DNA from: Nilaparvata lugens
Lineage: Eukaryota; Arthropoda; Insecta; Hemiptera; Delphacidae
Direction: 5' to 3'
DNA: 64,000 bases
Assembly (NCBI RefSeq): GCF_014356525.2
Contig: NC_052518.1
Location: forward strand, 28,832,655-28,896,654
Shown: one piece after another, positions 55,901 to 64,000 of the stretch
Numbering within the stretch: position 1 is the stretch's first letter
Layout: the number at the start of each line of letters is the position of its first letter
The notes under the pieces: generated by a model
Databases searched by the model: none
What the model was told of the DNA's origin: nothing
The model's input: the letters and a program-made list of their open reading frames with translations, nothing else
Made by a program: the position numbers and the translations under genes

Positions 55901-57035
55901 ATCAGTGTCAAAAACATTATTATATTGTGAAATTGAGGATATAAATACTGGTACACGACCATTATTGATTTCCATTCAAAGCTCAAACTTATAACCCAAT
56001 AAACGAAAGAAAACTAATGAAAAGAAGAAGAGAAAAATTACAGTTAAAAAAAACAATCCTCCAGCATCAAGCCGGTCGAGCACTTATGCATAATATAGTC
56101 CCCATACATATATAACAACAATAAAGGGAGAAAATAATTAAGAACAATACAAAAAAGGAACTCACCAATGACAAAATATCGGACACTTCCTCAGATTTAA
56201 TAAATGAAATCATTAATCCTTGGGATGATAATAAGCCATTCTCCAGCTTATCAGTATACTAAGCTCTTTTACTATCTTCTCAAGATAGATGGATTGCATC
56301 TAGCATTGAAAATCATATCCCTATACAAAAATTTTATAAACAAGCCATTCCCCAAAGAAAACAGAATACAATTCTACCAGTTTATTTAGAAGTGCAAACT
56401 GTACATTAAGTAGAAAAAATGAATGAAATAGAAAATGAATTATTACTCCTAATAAATTACTTCTCAACTTTTATTCATGCATAGTTGTAAACGGATGTTT
56501 GGAAAACTAAAGGAGTGTATATTTCACCATTTGAGGATTCAGAATAATATCTCTCCAATCATGCTCTTAACTTTAACTAGCTGAAACCTCTCGACCATTT
56601 AGTGACAATATAATTGATTTAAACTAAATAATGTCATTAATCATGCAAACAGTGACTAAGAGTAGCCCTCAAAAGCAAAATTCAATTGAAAATAATTACT
56701 TGAATAATAGTATGTTCTACATTAGAGATTGATACGCAATGAGAGAGCATTCAATTATATCTACTTTAAATCGTGCAATACTCCAGTAAAATGTTTATGA
56801 AAAAAAAAAAAATATATATATATATATATAAGAATAACCGTGCTAGTGAATAAGTAATTAATTTCAGCCCTTCCGAGAACATTGATAATTGAATCAAAAA
56901 ATGCAGGAAAAACTAAAACAATGAATATTAAATACCGTAAATAAAATTCTTCCCACCAGAGTAATCATGAAAACTACCATACCCTGCTCGAGATGAATAA
57001 GAATACATTATAGGAAACACCGTTCCCTTTGATTG
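55901..57035. other. Noncoding AT-rich DNA
   Basis: Only short chance frames and a small TA run (56812-56831). It may include the LINE 5' UTR, but ORF1 cannot be found. Confidence 0.5.
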
Positions 57036-57775
57036 AAGAATGATGATTTTTATGCATCAGAATTTGAGGATGTAGGGAATTTTCTCCTCTTTTCAATCCC
57101 TTTAATTATACTTCAAATTCTGATATGAATACCGTTTAAAATTTATAGCCAGTTGAAAAAATGATGATTCTTATTTACCAGAATTTGAGGATATAGAGAA
57201 TTTTCTCCTCTTTTCACTCCCATGAGTCATACTTCTGATTTCAATAGGCTACTGATAAAAATTTACAGCCAATTGAAAAAATGATGATTTTTATTTTCTC
57301 ATTTTTCTTGCGATTTTACTGTTATTCAAGAGTCTCTAAAACGAGTAAAAAGCATGATAGAAACTTGCGATTGGTCTCAAATGAAAGAGAATTTCATGCT
57401 CTATAAGCTGAGTTGCCTTAAATTACGAGGAGATGTGATCATTCAGTTGAAAGTTCAGTGTTTAAAGTTTTGATCCTTGACGTATCTATCCTTATGTGTG
57501 CCCCCCTACTAGGAAATACCGAAATTAAGTGTATTTGACGGGTGATTCTCATAGAACATAATCCTCGTAAGATGATTTCAGCCGAAATATGTTTCTTTTT
57601 TGTTAGGCAAGCCTTGAAAAGGTATTATAATGAAAATTAGAATTTTGGCTGTAGGACATGATTTTCTATTTTTGGGTGTATACGCCCTCCCCGCTCTACT
57701 AAATTTGAAAATTCCTAAGGAATCCTGTTCAGAATTTATTGTTCTTTCACGTGATGTGGTTTATTTCATGATATG
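57036..57775 (-). repeat. Large inverted repeat, right arm, with ~118-bp tandem units
   Basis: This is the reverse complement of the left arm. Its inner end holds two tandem units starting at about 57036 and 57153 (AATGATGAT, CAGAATTTGAGGAT, TTTTCTCCTCTTTTCA). The left arm has only one or part of a second. Confidence 0.8.
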
Positions 57776-58540
57776 TGGGGTGCTCACTTAAAATCACTTA
57801 ACTTACATTAAACTTGCACCCCCCCATTCAAAAAAATAATATATTCTTTATTCGCCACTAGTGTATCGTGTAGTAAATTGTTTATTATTATTATGAAACT
57901 GATATCAAACCAAATATTATTAGCCCGGGTTCACAATATTTCATACGTTTTTCAAATAGATCATTTTAAATTAATTGAAAGCTATTCTTTATTAAATAAT
58001 CACTTGCAACACCGTGACACAACACAAATTATCAAGTTAACTGAATAAAGTCGAAAGGGGTGAATTTATTCAATTCAAGTTTCTAAACTGATTATACAGT
58101 TCATGTCTTTCACAGAAAAATATCGATAAGGCTATTTGAGGCAAGATAATAGCATAAGGGCTTTTATAAATATCTAATACTTCTAAAAATAAAAACTAAA
58201 AGAGGTATTTTGCAATTTAGGTATTTATGTAAATAAATTTGAAGTTAGAGCTCCTATATACATACTGAATTTTTTAATGCGTGGTTCATCCACATAATTT
58301 TAAAAGGCCAATTATAAAATCTAACCCTGCATTTCAAAATATTGTACAATGTACTTTGATTCGCACACAGGCAAATTGAGAAGAAATCACCCTAGTAGTA
58401 TTGGGATTCAAAGGGGTTGAATCAAGGTTTCACTCATCAGTTGCAGTGGGTGTTGCTCAAACTTATTGCAATAGCGGATAGAGTATCAAGTTGAGCAATA
58501 TCAAGGTAAGTAAACCTTCTGGGCTTCTGAATACACTTAC
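57776..58540. other. Gene-poor AT-rich DNA
   Basis: No coding frame or recognisable repeat was seen. Confidence 0.5.
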
Positions 58541-59845
58541 AATAGAATAGAATAGAATAGAATCTTTATTGCAGCAATATCTGAGGTCTTCAGATACAAT
58601 ACAAGTGTCAAATATATAAAACATGATACAAAATACAAATATATTAGCGTACATCAGTAAGTTCCACTATCAGTACCCTATGATAATATATGTCACCTGA
58701 TTTTCAACTTATAACCGGATATTCCTAGCTAATGTATAAAAATCTTCAATCTTGTTTAAAGGGTTAGCTGCTAAGAAGCGTTTCATATGATTTTTAAAAG
58801 TTCCATTCTCCATATTTCTAAGATCTTCAGGGAGTGAATTAAACAATTTTATTGATAGAAATAGAATTGTTTTTTGTGTACTAGAATAGGTATACCGATA
58901 AGTAGTCAAATTACCCCTATTTCTAGTGTTATGGCTATGAACTACCCCCTGCTCCACAAACTTCTCCAAATTCTCCTTAACATAAATAAGGCTCTGTAAT
59001 AAATATTGAAGGTAGAGTCAATATTCCTAGAATTTTAAAATGCTCATCACACTGTGCTCGCTTAGAAAGCCCACAAATCAGTCTGATAGCCTTTCTCTGT
59101 ATTCTAAAAAGTCTACCACTGTAAGCTCTGGAACCCCAAAGTATGGTGCCATATGACAAATGAGAATTGATGTGAGCGTAATAAATCACCTTTAAAACAT
59201 CCAAACTGACATATGACCTCAGTTTTCTAATTAAGAAGACTCCCTTATTCAGCTTGCTAGCGCCAATGTCAATATGCTGGGACCAACTAAGGCAAGTGTT
59301 AAGTGTGAAGCCCAGAAACTTTGCCTCTTTCTCCTCATTCATAGTCAGTCTTCTATTATAACTGATAGTCAAGTTCTGAACTTTATCAGAGTTGACACAT
59401 AATAAATTTGAACTACACCAGCTCTCAATCGAATCAGCCAAGTCCTGGGCAGCTTGACTCAATGAAACTACTGTGGGCAAGCTCAGAAAAACACACAGAT
59501 CATCCGCTTACAAATAGCTTTTGGCTGGAGGGTTTACAATAGTTGGTAGATCATTTATGTACACGATGAACAAAATAGGTCCTAAAATAGACCCCTGAGG
59601 CACGCCATGGGAGACAGGTAGATACTGTGACTCAGATTCCTCAAAAACAACCTTCTGGAATCGATCCCCCAAATAAGATTCTACCAGTCTCAAAGATCTT
59701 GCCTGGAATCCATAAAATGCAAGCTTATCTAGCAACAATTTGTGCGATACAGTGTCAAACAATTTGGTCTGAGTATATTTCTTGTTTTCTAAAGACTTTT
59801 GACAATCCCTGTATAGATCAATTGCAGCTCTAACCGTATTTATTT
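58541..59845 (-). pseudogene. 5'-truncated LINE, RT and C-terminal region, minus strand
   Basis: It starts inside motif A (FDTVSHKLLLDKLAFYG), then motif B (SHGVPQGSILGPILFIVYI), then a stop replaces the first residue of the catalytic YADD (SYL*ADDLCVF). 59480-58977 continues (CVNSDKVQNLTISYN, AKFLGFTLNTCLSWSQHI, HSRAYSG-type IQRKAIRLICGL). 58969-58709 is the C-terminus (SHNTRNRGNLTTYRY, IKLFNSLPEDLRNME). The tail reads AATAAAGATTCTATTCTATT. The group is CR1/Jockey-like. Confidence 0.88.
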
Positions 59846-59984
59846 ACATAAGGCTGGCCACTAACGACTGGACATGCATGATGAACATGTGTGTACATAC
59901 ATATATCATCATACATTGTTGTGCAATCAAGCAGCGAAAGTCTGCTAAATAATTTTTTTTTGAGGTTGGGTTTTTGTACCTTCG

Positions 59985-60125
59985 ATGTTTTGTTGTTATT
60001 TTTTCTTCACTACCTACTCGTGGGTTAAGTTGAAGAGGGGGCTCTTATTGCCTCAACTTCGCCCACATCACTTTTTATATTGTAAAGTGTAAAGTAAATA
60101 AAAAGGCATTTATCTATCTATCTAC
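59985..60125 (+). mobile_element. LINE 3' tail relic
   Basis: GTTGAAGAGGGGGCTCTTAT, TGCCTCAACTTCGCCCACAT and AATAAAAAGGCATTTATCTA with a TATC tail resemble the tail at 40860-40955. No coding region is attached. Confidence 0.55.
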
Positions 60126-60729
60126 TTTATTTGAGGTTGAATTATTTTAGTATAATTATAATTTGTAATTTTCCAGTGGTTTATCTATTGTTATGGGTTG
60201 TTTATTTTATGTTAGAAGCTGCTGTAAAACAGCTGTTTTTAGTTCGAAGCCTATCGCTAATGACAAAGCATGTCCTAATATCGTTAGTTGTCAGCCTAAT
60301 AGCACAGAATAAAGCATAGAATAGGAGTTTTCTCTACTAATAGTATCAAAATTCGAGACCCATACAAATTGGATATACTTAACACTGGAGCAAAAATTCA
60401 AGTAAGATACTGAATTAATATTTCTATCAAAACAATACGGTATTATTAAATCATTTAAGTTTAATTATTATTTCATAAAATCATACAATTTACATTTTGA
60501 AATCAAAATTATTAACTGATACATAATATATTGGCAGACGACCAATAGGTCATGTCATAAAATATATATTTTTTTAATATTAAATTATTAATGATTGATT
60601 GTCATGTTATGTTTTTTCTTGTATCAATAAATGTATTTTCTATTCAATTCTAATATATTTCATTTTAATTTGTGATTAATCTCTCTGGGAATACTTAATA
60701 GTTTCCAATTCGATTACTATATATATATA

Positions 60730-60783
<54 letters not shown>

Positions 60784-61585
60784 ATGTATATATATTCATA
60801 TATATTAATTGAAGCTTTCTGATACAAACATCTAATATTTTGTCATACAGTATTGTTGAAACGAATTGTAATAGCTGTGTTAAGTGCTGAACTTTATACA
60901 TGAAATAGCAGAACTTAGTTTCATGTGAGTGATTTTCTATTACTATTGCATGATAGAAACATCAATTGATAGAATAATCAATCGATTATTAATCGATTAT
61001 TATTATTATTATTCGATTATTTATTTATTTATCGATTTCAATTGATAGAATAATTTATGTATACAATAATATTTGTAAATTTAGCAATAAAGTAATTTGA
61101 TTAAATTTGATTCATGTATGAATAGGACAATATGCTACCAAAGGGTTAAGGATATATTTGAGGATAGTAACTGTTCTTGACAGTGGAAAGCTGAAACCAT
61201 TCTTCTTTGTCCAATATAATGATGATTGAGTTTATTTCATCACCATACCATTCTTTTTTTGTGTGTGAGCTTTATCGCCAGAACAATACAGAAATGAGGC
61301 TATGATAGCTATTAATTTTGAATTATATTGCATGATTCTTATAAAATATTCGGAGAGAATGAAATATATCAATTGACTTTTTTGAAGAAATCATTATTTT
61401 TATTTCATCATTTAATCTTTTCCATTAAGTTGATTGGAATATCCATCAACAGTTATTATAAGGATGAAACAATATTAATATTCTATTCAAGAGAGAGAAA
61501 AATATTATTTTTTCAATGTTGCATTGAAATTAAATACTTGGGCTATAATTCCAATACTCCATAATATATCGTATTTATACATTCA
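60126..61585. other. Gene-poor AT-rich DNA
   Basis: No gene recognised. It contains a TA microsatellite (60717-60795) and an ATCGATTATT repeat cluster near 60975-61035. Confidence 0.5.
60717..60795. repeat. (TA)n microsatellite
   Basis: TA dinucleotide run with a few TG interruptions. Confidence 0.95.
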
Positions 61586-62415
61586 CTAGCCGTCAGGCTC
61601 GCTTCGCTCGCCATATTCGTCTAGCCACGGGGCTCCGCCCCCTGGACCCCGACTGGATCGTCCAAAAAAGAGATCAGCGGGCTCGCTTCGCTCGCCTGCA
61701 TTTTTCGTTTGAGCATGCTTCATTCCATCAGAAAGTCAAAGTACTGAGAAAACGCAGAAAAGCGGAGAAAAACGTTGGAAAAACGCTAATTTTGGGTGTA
61801 TCTTTGGCGTTATTTCAAATTCCTTCTAACACAACATTATTACACCCCAGCTGAGCTTCTGTAGTAAATTTGAACATTTTCTGTTCATTTGTTCTCAATA
61901 AAGCTGAGAAAGCGCAAAAAACGCTGGAAGAACGCTAATTATGGGCGTATCTTTGACGTTATTGCAAATTCCTTCTAATACAACATTATTACACGCTAGC
62001 TGATCTTCTGTACTAAATTTGAACAATTTCTGTTCATTTGTTCTCGATAAATCTGAGAAAAAGCAAAAAAACGATGGAAAAACGCTTATTTTGGGCGTAT
62101 CTTTGACGTTATTGCAAATTCCTTCTAACACAACATTATTACACCCTAGCTGAGCTTCTGTACGAAATTTGAACATTTTCTGTTCATTTGATCTCGATAA
62201 AGCTGAGAAAACGCCAAAAAACGCTGGAAAAACGCAGATTTTGGGCGTATCTTTGGAAATTTTTACAAATCCGTTCTTAGTGCGCCTCTAAAGGGCCAAC
62301 TGAATATACCTACCAAATTTGAACGTTTTTGGTCCGGTAGATTTTTAGTTCTGCGAGTGAGTGAGTCAGTCAGTCAGTGAGTGAGTGGCATTATTTTCGC
62401 TTTTATATAATAGAT
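61586..62415 (+). repeat. GC-rich-headed dispersed repeat with four ~150-bp tandem units
   Basis: The head CTAGCCGTCAGGCTCGCTTC, GCTCGCC and GGGGCTCCGCCCCCTGGACC is strikingly GC-rich for this window. Four tandem units start at 61744, 61904, 62053 and 62203 (CTGAGAAAACGC, TTGGGCGTATCTTTG, CAAATTCCTTCTAA, TTTGAACATTTTCTGTTC). The tail has GAGTGAGTGAGTCAGTCAGT and ends TTTTATATAATAGATTA. The class is not certain; a non-autonomous Helitron or a LINE 3' region are both possible. The frame on the minus strand (62176-61895) is just the repeat. Confidence 0.75.
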
Positions 62416-63705
<1,290 letters not shown>

Positions 63706-63927
63706 TTAAATAAAAATACTAAGAAATTGTCAAAAACCACAGATTTATTGATACTTAGAAAGACCGGTTTCGGTTGTGACACCATTGTCAATCTCTCATA
63801 AACTCAAGTTTATGGGAACTGATATGGGAGTTTATCAGAGATTGACAATGGTGTAACAACCGAAACCGGTCTTTCTAAGTATCAATAAATCTGTGGTTTT
63901 TGACAATTTCTTAGTATTTTTATTTAA
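63706..63927. repeat. Foldback hairpin with PLE-like AAGACCGGTTTCGGTTGT core
   Basis: The left arm (TTAAATAAAAATACTAAGAA, AAACCACAGATTTATTGATA, AGAAAGACCGGTTTCGGTTG) is repeated in reverse complement to 63927 with a loop of about 50 bases. ACAACCGAAACCGGTCTTTC after a GACAATGGTGT is a widespread animal motif, which I associate with Penelope-like element ends. Confidence 0.75.
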
Positions 63928-64000
63928 TAAGACTGCACCCTTGTCTGTCAATGTTCAAAATTCGATAAAAAGTTCAGCTAGGATCTAAAAATTTTTCTTC

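Overview
This is a eukaryotic, AT-rich, intron-containing animal genome window, almost certainly an insect and probably a hemipteran. That lineage call is inferred from the mix of repeats and from recognisable host exons, not from a diagnostic gene. There are no bacterial-style operons. Only two host genes are recognisable, each by one exon on the minus strand: a first coding exon of inositol-pentakisphosphate 2-kinase (IPPK/Ipk1) at 18483-18611, and a BTG/Tob-family antiproliferative protein at 26305-26802. A third possible exon (31787-31978) has clean splice-like borders but no identity. Most other sequence is a graveyard of transposable elements.

Left part (1-11.8 kb): a four-level nest. 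A Penelope-like element (PLE A, minus strand) is split inside its reverse transcriptase by an 8.9 kb insertion (1049-9914, flanked by AAGATAG). The insertion is a second PLE (PLE B) arranged as a head-to-head inverted dimer with GIY-YIG endonuclease remnants at both outer ends. PLE B is itself split by an LTR retroelement (1424-7827, ATAT target duplication) that keeps a gag and an env-like reading frame but shows no pol. A truncated LINE with a 14-bp target duplication lies inside the LTR element. A third PLE remnant follows at 11.6 kb.

12-32 kb: low-complexity DNA, an inverted-repeat element (14331-17669) carrying a dead LINE, small hairpin MITEs, the IPPK exon, a LINE 3' end, the BTG exon with long flanking gene-poor DNA, a hAT-type MITE and a TA-flanked MITE.

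32.6-42.8 kb: a nearly complete LINE (PHD-finger ORF1, endonuclease/reverse-transcriptase ORF2) interrupted exactly at the catalytic YADD motif by a 5.25 kb foldback-like element. Its inverted arms are built of short tandem CACAGAGACAAGT-like units, with an 8-bp target duplication.

42.8-51.1 kb: two R4/Dong-type LINE copies (restriction-like endonuclease, TAA-repeat tails), an unrelated endonuclease/RT LINE, a tRNA-derived SINE, a TTA-flanked Harbinger-like mini-element carrying a MADF domain, and a second copy of the hAT MITE with a perfect 8-bp duplication.

51.1-64 kb: a pair of roughly 0.7-1 kb inverted arms surrounding another LINE, a fourth LINE, LINE tails, a GC-rich repeat with four ~150-bp tandem units, TA microsatellites and a PLE-like hairpin at the end.

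The elements do not work together as a system. Their value is as a readable record of successive insertions, several with intact target duplications that give their order.
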